A stretch of 64,000 nucleotides of DNA from Symbiodinium sp. CCMP2592 (GCA_905221615.1 CAJNDT010003779.1:868001-932000), one strand, 5' to 3'. Positions 53,254 through 63,529 are shown, counted from the stretch's first letter. Translations and numbers: made by a program. Notes: a model not told the origin generated them from the sequence alone.

Positions 53254-53329
53254 GTAATTAGCCGCTATATCTATAGTCTATAGTAACGCTCTTAAATAAC
53301 CCTTCTTACGTGGTCCAATGACCCATTTC

Positions 53330-53600
53330 AGTGGATATGCCTCAGTGCCGTTGAACATCCAGTTGGTCTTGTGTGAGCGCCGAATCTCTTGCAGAACGTT
53401 GTTCGGAGTGGCGCGACAGAGTTGCTTCCGTCTTGAATCGAAGGGGCTCGATTCTTCTGATTCCCAATGCTGCGGATTCTGTGCATGGCGGGTGCTATGC
53501 AGGATGAGAACACACTATCCGCTGTTGATGAAGGCCCACCACCCACCTCCTCCTAGCTCCTCCTGGCAAGAGGCTCCAAGCCCCGGGAGTAAAGAATAAT
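53330..53600 (+). CDS. candidate coding island
   Basis: Two frames compete. One 93-codon frame runs from 53318 to 53599. A second frame after CTTGCAG (about 53394) reads RCSEWRDRVASVLNRRGSIL then LIPNAADSVHGGCYAG. The second has the more protein-like composition. Exon borders are unresolved. Confidence 0.3.
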
Positions 53601-54140
53601 CTAGACATATAAAAAAAGAGCCTGGCCCTGGAGCTTGCTTACGGGTGTCAATGGGTAGCTGGCCTCATCAGAAATGTCCAAACCGGGTTTTAAGATAGGG
53701 GGTTTTGGCACGGATTAGGGCAATGATTAGGGTGCCCATTAATGGTGCCCATCATAGGAATGCGTCCTCCTGCGCAACTCGCAGCGTTTGGTCTCCTTTC
53801 ACGTTCCACGATGTCTTCGGCTTGGACCCTTGAACCCTGCAGCCCAAGCCTACACGCGCAACCCTTTGCAAGTGTAGAGTATAGCTTGTTTCGCGGACCC
53901 GCTTTTGGTTTATGTTGGTAATTATTTGGGCCCCAAATATAGAACAACCCCTTATAGACCCCTTTAAAGAAACCTTAAACTCTGAATTCGTATTATTGCC
54001 CCCTTAAAGAAACCCTAAACCCTAAATTTGTAAAAATGGTCCTATGCCCTTGACCGACCAGGGCGGCTGGAACTTGGCCTTTGCCGCACTCACCGTCTCG
54101 AGCCCAGTCCAGTCTGCCTCATCTAGGAGCCTCAATAGTA

Positions 54141-54253
54141 TCTTGGCGTTCTTCTGGTTGGCTCTTTAGATTTAACTTTTTGGGTTTCTATATGAATTAC
54201 AATAAGGAGCCTAACAGTTTAACTTTTAGGAGGGGTTCAGAAGTCAGCCAAGG
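54141..54253. mobile_element. MITE-T copy
   Basis: CTTGGCGTTCTTCTGGTTGG to TTCAGAAGTCAGCCAAGG. Confidence 0.65.
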
Positions 54254-54323
54254 TGTTTAAATTATGAATAGGGTTTTGGGTTGTCTTGAACCTGATAATA
54301 TTGGTTGTTGAATATACTTACAG

Positions 54324-54547
54324 TATGTTGGCGAGATTGAAGCCCTCCCTCTCTTACCTGTATCCGAGAAGCCTCTGCTGTAAGGCTTCCTTAAGTATGG
54401 TGTCTTTCTATAATTCCTGAAACAATAGGTGTTTTTGTGCCATAGGTGCATTATGTGCACATCTCTTGCATCAGAAATTGAACTACTATGTGCAAGTACT
54501 CGCGTTGCAGAAGGCAGCCCGGCCCAATCACTGCCTTCACGGTCTAG
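54324..54547 (+). CDS. two-exon 3' end of a gene
   Basis: Exon 54324-54379 (CTTACAG acceptor) reads YVGEIEALPLLPVSEKPL and ends in phase 2 at a GTAAGG consensus donor. Exon 54511-54547 (GCGTTGCAG acceptor) completes the codon and reads LRQPGPITAFTV before TAG. Strong sites and matching phase across a 131-base intron support a real gene end. The family is unknown. Confidence 0.5.
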
Positions 54548-54746
54548 CACGTCCAAAGCCCCAAACCAATAAACCCTCAACTCAAACCCCCTAAGCCCTT
54601 ACCGCTTACAGTCAACCCCCCCAAAAAATGGAAACCGAATTAAGGACAAATAGAGCTGGGATTCCCTATATACATTACTCTTAAGGATTGAGGCTATTGG
54701 GCTTCCAACTTTTGGGCTTCTACTGTGTAAACCGGATGCAGCCCAG

Positions 54747-54836
54747 GCAGGCAAGCTTACATCAAGACGAAGCCCTCCTCTATCCAACTTCCGAAAATGC
54801 CCACAGAGAACGCCTCCCGATCTACGTACCCAGCAC
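54747..54836 (+). CDS. candidate exon, basic
   Basis: AGCCCAG acceptor, AGKLTSRRSPPLSNFRKCPQ then RTPPDLRTQH, donor GTTCAG. An overlapping frame (54797-54991) is also open, so confidence is low. Confidence 0.3.
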
Positions 54837-55007
54837 GTTCAGTGCTCTTAGGAATCATCTTTGATTCTTCGCAACAAAAACTCCACGGATTTTTCCATAG
54901 TTGTTTTATCATGTTTCCAAGGGCTCTCAAGGCACCAGCACACGTAGCCGAAGTTCGAGGTGACATGAATCCGAACCTCAGCCCGGCTTAGCGTGTAGGG
55001 TTTAGAA

Positions 55008-55117
55008 CCCAGAGGGTCCAAGTTCCCAAATAGTGGGGTTTTGGGTCCCAAAAACCATACTCTGAACGGCTTTTGGACCTTGAAACCCTACTATTTGGGT
55101 ACTTGGACCCTTAGGGG
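55008..55117. mobile_element. MITE-D copy
   Basis: AGAGGGTCCAAGTTCCCAAA pairs with TTTGGGTACTTGGACCCTT. Confidence 0.75.
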
Positions 55118-55486
55118 AAGTTTCGAACGATCCAACGGTGAAACCAATTCTGTCTTCAACTGCTTAGAACTCCAAGGTCACAACTTACGGAGCAACAGGA
55201 GCTGAAACCCTACGGCCCCAAGGCCACAAGCCAAAAGACGCGAAGACCAAGCCCCAAATCCTAAACCTGGTATCCTAAACCGTAAACTTTACATAACGGA
55301 GCCCCTAAAGAAACCCTTACAGGAGCCCGTCAGGGAAGACATGAAAATTGCCTTAGGCATCCCAGTGACCCGAACCAACCCAAGACCCCCTAAGCCCAAA
55401 ACCCTAAGACCCTGCACCCTAAAACCCTAAACCCTAAACTTTTCAACCCCACATCCTGAACCCTCACCCTGAACCCTATAATGTAG

Positions 55487-55603
55487 GGGCCTCAATAATT
55501 TCCTAATTACCTATACTATTTTGGTGGTTTCCTGACTCTATTCTTATAGTATAAGGGAATCCCAAAACCCTACTCAAATTATGAAGGCCCTTATATATTA
55601 CCG
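55487..55603. mobile_element. MITE-I copy
   Basis: TAGGGGCCTCAATAATTTCC to TTATGAAGGCCCTTATATTA. Confidence 0.75.
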
Positions 55604-56067
55604 TGAACCCCAAAACCTAAATCCTAAACTCTAATCCCTTAAGCCCAACACCTAAACCCTAAACCCTCGCCCGCCCGAAGTTCCTGGAGCCAAGGCAGGC
55701 CGACGGCGGGCGAATGGCTCCGTCGATCGCCAGGTCGGGGGGTTTGGAGCTTTAAGATGGGGGCCTCAAAAATGAGAATAGGGTTTTGGCAGCGTTTTGG
55801 CGTATTTTGCACTATAATATAGGGCTTCGAATATTTGATTAGAATTGGGTCTGGGGATATTTTACACTATAATTTGGGTCTTAAATGTTTGAAGATGGTG
55901 TTGGGGTATACTATACTATAACTATGGTAAGGAACCCCCCAGAATTGTATGAATAATTCCTGAGGGTTCTAGGGTTACGAGAGTCGTGTGTTTTCGGGCT
56001 TGTTTAGGAGGTTCGGGGGGGGTGTTGAGTTCAGGGGTTTTGGGGTTTATAGGGGTTTAGGGTTGGG

Positions 56068-56181
56068 GGGGATTTATGGTTTGGTTGCGCCCTTGACGGA
56101 CAAGAAACTGCATTTGATCGGCTTGGGTATCCTAACAAGAAAATCGCTCAACAAAGCGCTGTGTCCCCTCGAAGCAAGCTT
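56068..56181 (+). CDS. candidate exon with consensus donor
   Basis: The open stretch ends at a perfect GTAAGT donor. Two frames are open: GCALDGQETAFDRLGYPNKK (phase 0 at the donor) and PLTDKKLHLIGLGILTRKSL. The first keeps phase with the donor better. The 5' border is hidden in telomere-type sequence. Confidence 0.35.
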
Positions 56182-56220
56182 GTAAGTATGTAGTTTAGGT
56201 TCAGCTCCATTAGGAACCCC

Positions 56221-58013
56221 ACCCTAACTCGAACTCGAACTGGAACAGTTCCACTTCCACTTCGAGTTCGAGTTCCACACACCCCACCCACCCTCCCATT
56301 CCCTTCGGCCTTGGGCCCTTCGAACTCGAACTCCTCCCCCCCCCCCCCGGGCTGCGCTTGCCCGGTCGGTGGTCGAACTCGAACTCGAACTGGAACTCGA
56401 ACTCCCCCCCCTCCCGGGCCGAAATGTTGCTGCTGCTACTCCTTCGAACTCGAACTCGAACTGGAACTCGACCCCCCCCCCCCCCAGCTGCGCTCGCCCG
56501 GTGGTCGAACTCGAACTCGAACTCTCCCCCCCCCCGCCGAAATGTTGCTGCTGCTACTCCTTGGAACTCGAACTCGAACTGGAACTCGACCCCCCCCGCC
56601 CTCCGCTGGCATGGTCGGTGGTCGAACTCGAACCCGAACTGCTACTCGAACTCCCCCCCCTTCCGGCCGAAATGTTGCTGCTGCTGCTCCTTCGAACTCG
56701 AACTCGAACTGGAACTCGAACTGGAACTCGACCCCCCCCCCCAGCTGCGCTCGCCCTTTGGTCTAAACTCCGAACTCGAACTGGAAATTCGAACTCCCCC
56801 CCCCACCCCCCCGTCCGAAATGTTCTGCTGCTACTCCTTGGAACTCGAACTCTGAATCTGAACCTACCCCCCCCCCAGATGCGCTCGCCCGTTGGTCGAA
56901 CTCGAACACTCGAACTCACCCCCCCTCCGAAAATGTTGCTGCTGCTATTCCTTGAACTCGACCCCCCCCCCCCCACTGCGTCCCCTCCCGCCCGCCCCAC
57001 CCCCCCCCCGGCCCGAAATGTTGCTTGCTGTCTACCCCTTGGAACTGGCAACTCGAACTGGAACTCGACCCCCCCCCCGCTGCGCTCGCCCGTTCTTGGT
57101 CGAACTCGAACTGGAACTGGATTCGAACTCCCCCCCCCCCCCCCCCCCGCCGAAATTTTGCTGCTGCTACTCCTTGCAACTCGAACTCGAACTCCCCCGC
57201 CCCCGCCGAAATTTTGCTGCTGCTACTCCTTGGAACTCGAACTCGAACTCGAACTGAACTCGCCCCGCCCCCGGGCTGCGCTCGCCCGGTCGGTGGTCGA
57301 ACTCGAACTGGAACTCGAACTCCTCCGACCCCCCTCCCGCCGAAATTTTGCTGCTGCTACTCCTTGGACTCGAACTCGAACTGGAACTCGACCGCCCCGC
57401 CCCCCGGGGCTGCGCTCGCCCGGTCGGTGGTCGAACTCGAACTCGAACTGGAACTCGACCCCCCCCCCCGGGCTGCGCTCGCCCGGTCGGTGGTCGAACT
57501 CGAACTCGAACTGGAACTCGAACCCCCGCCTCCACCGAAATTTTGCTGCTGCTACTCCTTGGAACTCGAACTCGAACTGGAACTCGCGGCGGGGGCTGCG
57601 CTCGCCCGGTCGGTGGTCGAACTCGAACTCGAACTGGAACTCGAACTCCCCCCACCCCCCGCCGAAATTTTGCTGCTGCTACTCCTTGGAACTCGAACTC
57701 GAGAACTGGAACTCGACCCCCCCCCCCCCCGCGGGACTGCGCTCGCCCGTCGGTGGTCGAACTCGAACTCGAAACTGGAACTCGAACTCCCCCCCCCCCC
57801 CCCCCCCGCCGAAATTTTGCTGCTGCTACTCCTTGGAACTCGAACTCCAACTCGAACTGGAACTCGACCCCCCCCCCCGGGCTGCGCTCGCCCGGTCGGT
57901 GGTCGCTCCGCCGAAAATACCACGTCGAACTCAAACTCGAACTCGAACTGGAACTCGAACTCGCTGGGGCCCGCTGCTACGACTGCAACTACTAGTACCA
58001 GTCCTACTACTGT

Positions 58014-58066
<53 letters not shown>

Positions 58067-58105
58067 CTCCTCCTCCTCCTCCTCCTCCTCCTCCTCCTCC
58101 TACTC

Positions 58106-58158
<53 letters not shown>

Positions 58159-58165
58159 GCTACTG

Positions 58166-58196
<31 letters not shown>

Positions 58197-58203
58197 GACT
58201 ACG

Positions 58204-58265
<62 letters not shown>

Positions 58266-58470
58266 GTCGAACTCGAACTCGAATTCTCTACTCGAACTCG
58301 AACTCCTCGCCCCCCCCTCCCCGGGCTGCGCTCGCCCGGTCGGTGGTCGAACTCGAACTGGAACTCGAACTCCTCCGACCCCCCCCCCCCCCCGCCGAAA
58401 TTTTGCTGCTGCTACTCCTTGGAACTCGAACTCGAACTGGAACTCGAACTCGAACTGGAACACTTCCCCC
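56221..58470 (+). repeat. 2.2 kb minisatellite of GAACTCGAACTGGAACTCGA blocks
   Basis: About 14 higher-order units. Each has 1-3 CTCGAACTCGAACTGGAACT runs, a poly-C run of 6-20, a GCTGCGCTCGCCCGGTCGG box and a GAAATTTTGCTGCTGCTACT box. An inverted start (GAACTGGAACAG then CTGTTCC-like text, 56228-56276) marks the left edge. Very long open frames on both strands (Leu/Glu, Arg/Thr, Ser/Asn) come from the periodicity and are not taken as genes. Confidence 0.9.
57988..58266 (+). repeat. (CTA)n/(CTC)n microsatellite inside the minisatellite
   Basis: ACTACTACT blocks with a CTCCTCCTC centre, then minisatellite units resume. Confidence 0.95.
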
Positions 58471-58522
58471 TCCCCTGGGGTACGCTCTGAGGGGATAGGG
58501 GCTTGGGGTTTAAGGTTTGCAA

Positions 58523-58624
58523 TAGGGGCCTAAATGATTACCAATACTATTTTGGGGGTTCTTTATCACATGTAGAGTATAATGGGCCCCGAAAGCCCTA
58601 TTCTAATTAATAAGGCCCCTATAT
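58523..58624. mobile_element. MITE-I copy
   Basis: TAGGGGCCTAAATGATTACC to TTAATAAGGCCCCTATATTA. Confidence 0.85.
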
Positions 58625-58657
58625 TAGGGGTTCGGGGTTTAGGGTTACAGAATGTAG

Positions 58658-58968
58658 AGTTGCCAAGTGACAAGAGGCTGCACGCTGAAATTCAACACGA
58701 AGAGATTCCAATATCCATTAATTAAGGAATATGCCTGAAGTTCTAGTAGGGTCCCCAATATGATTTAAGGCATATTCCTTGATTAAGGGATATTGGAGTC
58801 TGTGGGCACGAAGAGAAGGGGCTTGGCGATGCTGGCGGCCGCAAGGGCAGCAAGTAATCTGGTCGCGGCAGAAGTGGTGGCAACCTCAGCCTTGCAGAGT
58901 ACCGGGCCAAGTACGGCGAGAAGGGCAAGAAGGGCGAGAAGAGCTTGGGCAAGGCCGTGTGGACATAA
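58658..58968 (+). CDS. lysine-rich gene 3' end interrupted by MITE-H
   Basis: Exon part one reads ELPSDKRLHAEIQHEE. A MITE-H follows, flanked by the 9-base repeat CACGAAGAG. After the element the frame resumes as KGLGDAGGRKGSK. TAA at 58855-58857 would stop it, but a 36-base GT-AG segment (58854-58889) containing that TAA can be removed, giving NLAEYRAKYGEKGKKGEKSL then GKAVWT and TAA 58966-58968. The frame is the same with or without those 36 bases. Lysine is encoded only by AAG, suggesting a highly expressed gene. The family is unknown. Confidence 0.5.
58702..58806. mobile_element. MITE-H inside an exon
   Basis: GAGATTCCAATATCCATTAA pairs with GGGATATTGGAGTCTGTGGG. Confidence 0.8.
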
Positions 58969-59282
58969 TTGGGGTCTTGGGTTGAGGGTTCAGGGTGTGT
59001 AGCTCGAACGAGAAATTATCTCGCTGCGTGCTGCGACGAAGCGCAACAGAACCCTTACACACATGTTCGCCTAAGGCCCTGTTTCCGACAAGCCCTAAAC
59101 CCTAAACCTGGGCCATTCAAGCCTGCCTTCAAGACAAGGCTTCCTTCGACAGACTCTGCAGGAGGAAGGAGGTGCCCAAAAAAACCTTGAACTTCAAGCC
59201 CTAAACCCCAAGCCTCAAGCCGTCAGTCTCTGTCCCTGGTGAGTTCCATCGACGCATGGCTAGACCCTCAACTAAGACCGGG

Positions 59283-59380
59283 CTGTGAAGTACCATACTT
59301 TAATCCTTTTTTTCTTCATGGAACCAGTATGAAATAAAAGTTTATACTTTTTTCTCCCTGGTTACTTAAAAGCCCAGAAG
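59283..59380. mobile_element. MITE-S copy
   Basis: GGGCTGTGAAGTACCATACT to GGTTACTTAAAAGCCCAG. Confidence 0.75.
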
Positions 59381-59484
59381 AAATGCTGAATCCTTCGCTA
59401 TCTTAGAACTCCACAGCTCTGAAAGCCATGCTGCCGTCAGCTCTCAACTCCGAGTCTTGGGTTTCTAGGGTTTAGGTGTAACAT

Positions 59485-59592
59485 GGAGGCCTTAAAAAAT
59501 ACCTCTTTATACCATGTTGGGGTTACTTACTACTTATTACGTATAGTCTAACACGCCCCAAAACCCTATTCTAATTATTGACGCCTCTATCT
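59485..59592. mobile_element. MITE-I copy
   Basis: GGAGGCCTTAAAAAATACC to TTATTGACGCCTCTAT. Confidence 0.7.
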
Positions 59593-59646
59593 TAGGCTTA
59601 TAAACCCTAGACACGCGAAGACACAAAGACGTATACGTCAGAAGCT

Positions 59647-59842
59647 GCCCCCACCCTGCAATAGTGACTATAAGGATTATATGAAGGCCCTATTTATATT
59701 CCTATTATACCACTATTACAGGGTGGGGGGGGGCTCTTCTAAGGTTTAGGGTTCAGGGTTTGGGAAGCTTCCTCTCAGAACTGTAATAGGGCCCGAATAT
59801 AATCCTTATAGTCACTATTACAGGGTGGGGGCCCCTTCTAAC
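59647..59842. mobile_element. MITE-O, two copies in tandem
   Basis: One full copy (59647-59737) and one right half (59785-59842, ending ACAGGGTGGGGGCCCCTTCT), separated by telomere-type words. Confidence 0.75.
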
Positions 59843-59989
59843 GTATACGACATGTTCAGGTCGGTGTCCTCCCGTAGCCAAAGCTTCTCAGACATCCCCG
59901 AGAATCCCGGCGAGGCGCATGTCGGAGTTTAGGGTTTAGGGTTTAGGCGGAGTCTTGCGAGAGGATACTGTCAAAGGGCTCTGAAGATG

Positions 59990-60062
59990 GAATGAACGTA
60001 GGTGGGATGTTCGTATAAAAGGGGCCCTTCATCTTACCTACCTTCATCCCACCTTTTGAGGC
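59990..60062. mobile_element. short inverted-repeat element
   Basis: TGAACGTAGGTGGGATG pairs loosely with ACCTTCATCCCACCTTTTG. Confidence 0.4.
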
Positions 60063-60159
60063 CTCCGATACTTAGGGTTCCAAAGAAGGGTTTGCCCGGT
60101 TCTAATAAAGGGCTATCGATTAAGGTTTTCATGTTTGAGGCTAAGCTTCCAGTTTCCAG

Positions 60160-60363
60160 AGGGACTTGGACCTTTGGGATATTTGAAGAGCATGCAGGCT
60201 TTGTCATGATGGATATCTCATGCAATTTCAAAACGAGTTGCGCGCGGGAATACAATAGGCACTTTGCAGAGTGTCTTGGGGGATTTTTCGGTGTCTCTGC
60301 TGCTGGTTTAGGGCACCTTAAAGGGACAGTGCTCCTAGCCCATATCCTCCTGCTTTGTTGCCA
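60160..60363 (+). CDS. candidate exon, partly hydrophobic
   Basis: TTTCCAG acceptor, frame [20 protein letters not shown], then [20 protein letters not shown] and [19 protein letters not shown], donor GTACAT. The end is a plausible membrane helix. The frame is open upstream to 60002, so the 5' border is provisional. The family is unknown. Confidence 0.4.
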
Positions 60364-60370
60364 AGTACAT

Positions 60371-60377
<7 letters not shown>

Positions 60378-60411
<34 letters not shown>

Positions 60412-60424
60412 AATATATATATTG

Positions 60425-60460
<36 letters not shown>

Positions 60461-60497
60461 ATATATTTATGTATGTATGTATATATATATATATGTA
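60378..60497. repeat. (AT)n microsatellite
   Basis: ATAT runs with TGTAATAT and GTATGT interruptions. Confidence 0.95.
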
Positions 60498-60514
60498 TGT
60501 CTCCGGCTAGCTAG

Positions 60515-60626
60515 GATGAAGACTGGGCGTCCTCGTTTCGCCGTTGTTCCGCATCATTCCCCAGACAGTCAGCGGTTGCGATTCGAAGTAATAGAAGCGG
60601 TCCAAAACTCATCCATCCTACAATGA
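60515..60626 (+). CDS. candidate terminal exon or small ORF
   Basis: After CTAGCTAG the frame MKTGRPRFAVVPHHSPDSQR then LRFEVIEAVQNSSILQ ends at TGA. 36 codons, protein-like composition, followed directly by telomere-type repeats. Confidence 0.4.
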
Positions 60627-60777
60627 TTTTGGGTTTAGGGTTTAGGGTTTAGGGTTTGGGTCCCTTTCTTTCTCCTAGTTTCAGACTACCTACTCTGGGC
60701 CTGAGGGTTTAGGATGTGTGGGAGTTTCCGAAATCAGGGGATCCTTGTTATAAGAACCCCAAATTAAGCTACCCCTA

Positions 60778-60880
60778 CGGTTGATGACATAACTCCTGCC
60801 TTATCCATAATGAGGAATGTACCATAATTACCATAGTATAGGGTCCTTAAGGTAATGCAGGATTTGTATCATCCGCCGTA
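60778..60880. mobile_element. MITE-E copy next to MITE-C fragment
   Basis: TA, CGGTTGATGACATAACTCC to TTTGTATCATCCGCCG, TA. A truncated C element (60720-60775) lies just left. Confidence 0.75.
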
Positions 60881-60974
60881 GTCTTCGGAAGGTTCTATGT
60901 AGGATCTCGGCTCTGGGGCGTAAGGTTCAACTTCAGAAGTTTGGGCATAGGATCACTTCCCCGCCGTAGTAACT

Positions 60975-61092
60975 TCATAGGGACCCTTAAGGGGGGTAGG
61001 GGGGAGGGGGGTAGGGGACCGTACTTCCTCAAATTGGCCTTATGAAGTCTTCCTTTTTGGTGATAAGGCCTCCGCCCTGCCCCCCAACGGGT
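60975..61092. mobile_element. family P G-rich foldback element
   Basis: AGGGACCCTTAAGGGGGGTA pairs with CCCTGCCCCCCAACGGGTCC. Confidence 0.7.
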
Positions 61093-61299
61093 CCTTATGA
61101 TAACTGATGAAGGTACCCCTAACTGATGCTGTTTCAGGTTTAGGGCATCGGGTTTAGGGTTTTAGGGCACAATACGCGAACATTATCGTGTCTGTACAAG
61201 GTTGCCTCTCTCCTTGAGCTTGGGAAATTTCAGAAAAACAAGGACCCTGATCAAGACCTAAATAACCCCCAACAGTAGGATCCACGAGGCGGACCCATC

Positions 61300-61530
61300 A
61301 TGGTAAAGCATCTCGATTTCGAGCAAGCTTCGTACCTGAAACGGAGCTTGAATTCCGACCCCGGAGTTGGTATGAGGAGTTTAGGGTTTAGGGCTCCGCC
61401 AGAAAGCACGGTTTTTGGGGGTGCAAAACGGCTTGGACCCTCCAAAGCCCCCAGGTCTACCCGCGGATCTTGGAATGTTTCGATGGTCAACCGGCCCAGG
61501 AGAGGGAGACTGTCACGATTTAGTGTTTAG
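61300..61530 (+). CDS. small gene with own start, unknown basic protein
   Basis: CAACAGTAG acceptor, 21-base leader, then ATG. The frame MVKHLDFEQASYLKRSLNSD, on to GGAKRLGPSKAPRSTRGSWN and VNRPRRGRLSRFSV, ends at TAG 61528-61530 (76 codons read through). Bases 61370-61402 have GT...AG borders (GTATGAGG to CGCCAG) and are 33 bases long. Splicing them out keeps the frame and removes a segment that contains two TTTAGGG units. The C-terminus is strongly basic. The family is unknown. Confidence 0.5.
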   Translation: MVKHLDFEQASYLKRSLNSDPGVGMRSLGFRAPPESTVFGGAKRLGPSKAPRSTRGSWNVSMVNRPRRGRLSRFSV

Positions 61531-61678
61531 GGTTTAGAGAGACTGTCAATATAGGGGCCTCGAATAATTAACAAATAGAGTGGGTATCTATGAGGATGTG
61601 ACACGCGCCACGAGAAGGTTTGCTTAGAGGGCTTGTGTAGGGAGTGGCACACACTTCGGGGTTCCTGAGTTCTGCCAG

Positions 61679-61745
61679 TGTATTGGGGGTTGCGTAAGCG
61701 CCGTGCTGCTCAATGCCGCCAGTACGTGGCGGGAACAGTTTGGCG
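61679..61745 (+). CDS. candidate exon
   Basis: TTCTGCCAG acceptor, CIGGCVSAVLLNAASTWREQ then FG, donor GTTGTC close to MITE-I. Small Ala/Gly/Leu residues suggest a helix packed in a membrane or domain core. Confidence 0.4.
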
Positions 61746-61756
61746 GTTGTCCTCTG

Positions 61757-61862
61757 CTACTATACGGGCCTAAGTAGTCACCTTCATTATTTTGTGGGTT
61801 CCTTATAATATTTGTAGTATAATCCCAAAACCCTATCCTAATTACTAAGGCCCCTACATTAG
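61757..61862. mobile_element. MITE-I copy
   Basis: TACGGGCCTAAGTAGTCACC to TTACTAAGGCCCCTACATTA. Confidence 0.8.
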
Positions 61863-61879
61863 TCTCTGGGTAGTCTCCG

Positions 61880-62020
61880 GTGTGGTCTCCTCGGTGGTGT
61901 TTTTTTGGTCTCCTGGTAGCCTCTTAGTGGCGCCGTGGTCGACTTGGTCGTCGTGATCGTTGTCGTCGTCGTGGAGTCGTGGTCGTTGGCGTCGTCGTCG
62001 TGGTCGACATGGCCGTTGCT
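61880..62020 (+). repeat. degenerate (GTCGTC)n repeat
   Basis: GTCGTCGTCGTGG and GGTCTCCTCGG words over 140 bases. Confidence 0.75.
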
Positions 62021-62342
62021 CGATCACTTGTTTGGGGTGTATGTTGGCTATGTTGGCATAACGTAGGGACCGTAATAAGCAGCATAGGGCTTTGGGGCAT
62101 GTAGTGGTGTTGTGCTGAGGGGTAATCGGTATATCAAAGAGAATTCTTTCTAATTATGCCGTGGGGTTGTATTCAGGTGGTTCACTTGGGGTTCATTGTT
62201 GTCTGAAACTTTCATACAGGGCTTAGGGTTCAAGTTTTTGAATATAATAATGTCCTTCAGGATGTGTTATTCTTGCTCCCCTGTATCTTATGATGGAAAC
62301 CCAACCCAGAGCCTTACTTCTGAAGCTTGAAAGCTTTAACAC

Positions 62343-62465
62343 TACTTGGAGGATCATGGGACTTAGTAGGTAAGGTTGTAAGTACCTTAATTGGGGTTAT
62401 AAGCAGCTATAAGTATAGTTTCTCGAATAATAACCTTAGTTACTAAGTCCCATGATCCTTTAAGT
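62343..62465. mobile_element. MITE-A copy
   Basis: TACTTGGAGGATCATGGGAC to GTCCCATGATCCTTTAAGTA. It ends 19 bases before the next exon. Confidence 0.85.
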
Positions 62466-62484
62466 ACTCCATGGCAGGACCCAG

Positions 62485-62541
62485 GGCTTCAAGCTGCAGA
62501 CGACAACTCCGACGAGTGACCTGGCTGTGCTGGCCATGTAA
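62485..62541 (+). CDS. terminal exon of an unknown gene
   Basis: GGACCCAG acceptor, 18 codons GFKLQTTTPTSDLAVLAM, stop TAA 62539-62541. Short but with strongly coding-like base use against the flanks. MITE-A fills the end of the preceding intron. Confidence 0.4.
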   Translation, partial: GFKLQTTTPTSDLAVLAM

Positions 62542-62589
62542 CGCTGGCGATTTTGGTTCTAGGACCCGAGGTTTCGAATTTTACGGTTA

Positions 62590-63165
62590 GGGTTTGAGAT
62601 AGGGTTTAGGGTTTAGGGTTTTTGGGGGTTAGGGTTTTGTTGAGGCTTGGGGATGAAGGCATTGGCGGGTTTAGCGCTTAAGAGCTTCGGGGTTTAGCAT
62701 GGGAGGGTGTGTGGGTGTTGAACCCCAGACCCCCCCCCATCCTAGTACTCTAGACTCTAAACCCTGAGCCCTACTTGTAATTGTAGGATCCTGGGACTTA
62801 GAGTATGGTTAAGAGTAGCTTTATCCTTAGGCATTAAAACCCCCAACCTTCTGCAGCTAGATCTAACATGGACCACTTTTAGGCCTCGAGCCCACCCCTC
62901 CCCCTCCCAAAAACAGTAATGATAAAATTGAAACCAGACATTCAGGGCCAACCTGCCTGACCCACTTCAGGCCTGACCCACTTCCTCTTAAATATCCCTA
63001 AAGCTCTCTGAATCGCTCTAAGCCTCTCTTCCAAAAGTTTAGAGCGCAACGATGCTGTCCACGTCACGTCGCAGATGTTCAGGGCCAGGTGCCAAAGTTC
63101 AATTGTCGAATCAGATAGCCGACCTAGTCACATCACAGCATCACATTCTCCAAGGCTTAGTTACC
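62590..63165. other. telomere-type words and unique sequence
   Basis: TTTAGGG units at 62595-62640, then a MITE-A-like fragment (62775-62800, ACTTGTAATTGTAGGATCC) and unique sequence without a bordered exon. Confidence 0.45.
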
Positions 63166-63256
63166 CAAAGGCCCCAAAGTAGTTCCTTTTTGGGGTGTCA
63201 TATTTAGAATTCCATAAGGTAATCCCAAAAAGAACTACTTTTGGGCCTATGGGTAA
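63166..63256. mobile_element. MITE-M copy
   Basis: CCAAAGGCCCCAAAGTAGTT pairs with AACTACTTTTGGGCCTATGG. Confidence 0.8.
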
Positions 63257-63317
63257 GCACTGACTGAGAGATTCAACCGAAGCCTGAGGGGATCGAGATC
63301 AGATACTTCGTGGCTTG

Positions 63318-63428
63318 ACCCACAGGGTCCATATGTACTACACTTATGGAATTAGGTTCCAAAAGACCCTTCCTATTATGGTTTTGGGAGCCTAGTTCCA
63401 TAATAGTAGTATATATGGACCCTCTGGG
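63318..63428. mobile_element. MITE-D2 copy
   Basis: CACAGGGTCCATATGTACTA pairs with TAGTATATATGGACCCTCTG. Confidence 0.8.
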
Positions 63429-63529
63429 TGAAGCTTGACAACTTCACACCCCGGAATTCGGCATTCCTAGCATGTAGTGGAAATACGGTATTGAAGGGTT
63501 CCGGGCGAGCTTGGGGCAAAGGCCCACAT

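Noticed and set aside
56369-58498. A 709-codon open frame, with other frames of 255-502 codons on both strands
   Set aside because: They run straight through the GAACTCGAACTGGAACTCGA/poly-C minisatellite and the CTA repeat. Several phases on both strands are open at once and the products are low-complexity Leu/Glu, Arg/Thr or Ser/Asn strings.
60034-60462. A 142-codon minus-strand frame
   Set aside because: Its first third is (AT)n repeat and it lies opposite a + frame with better splice borders.
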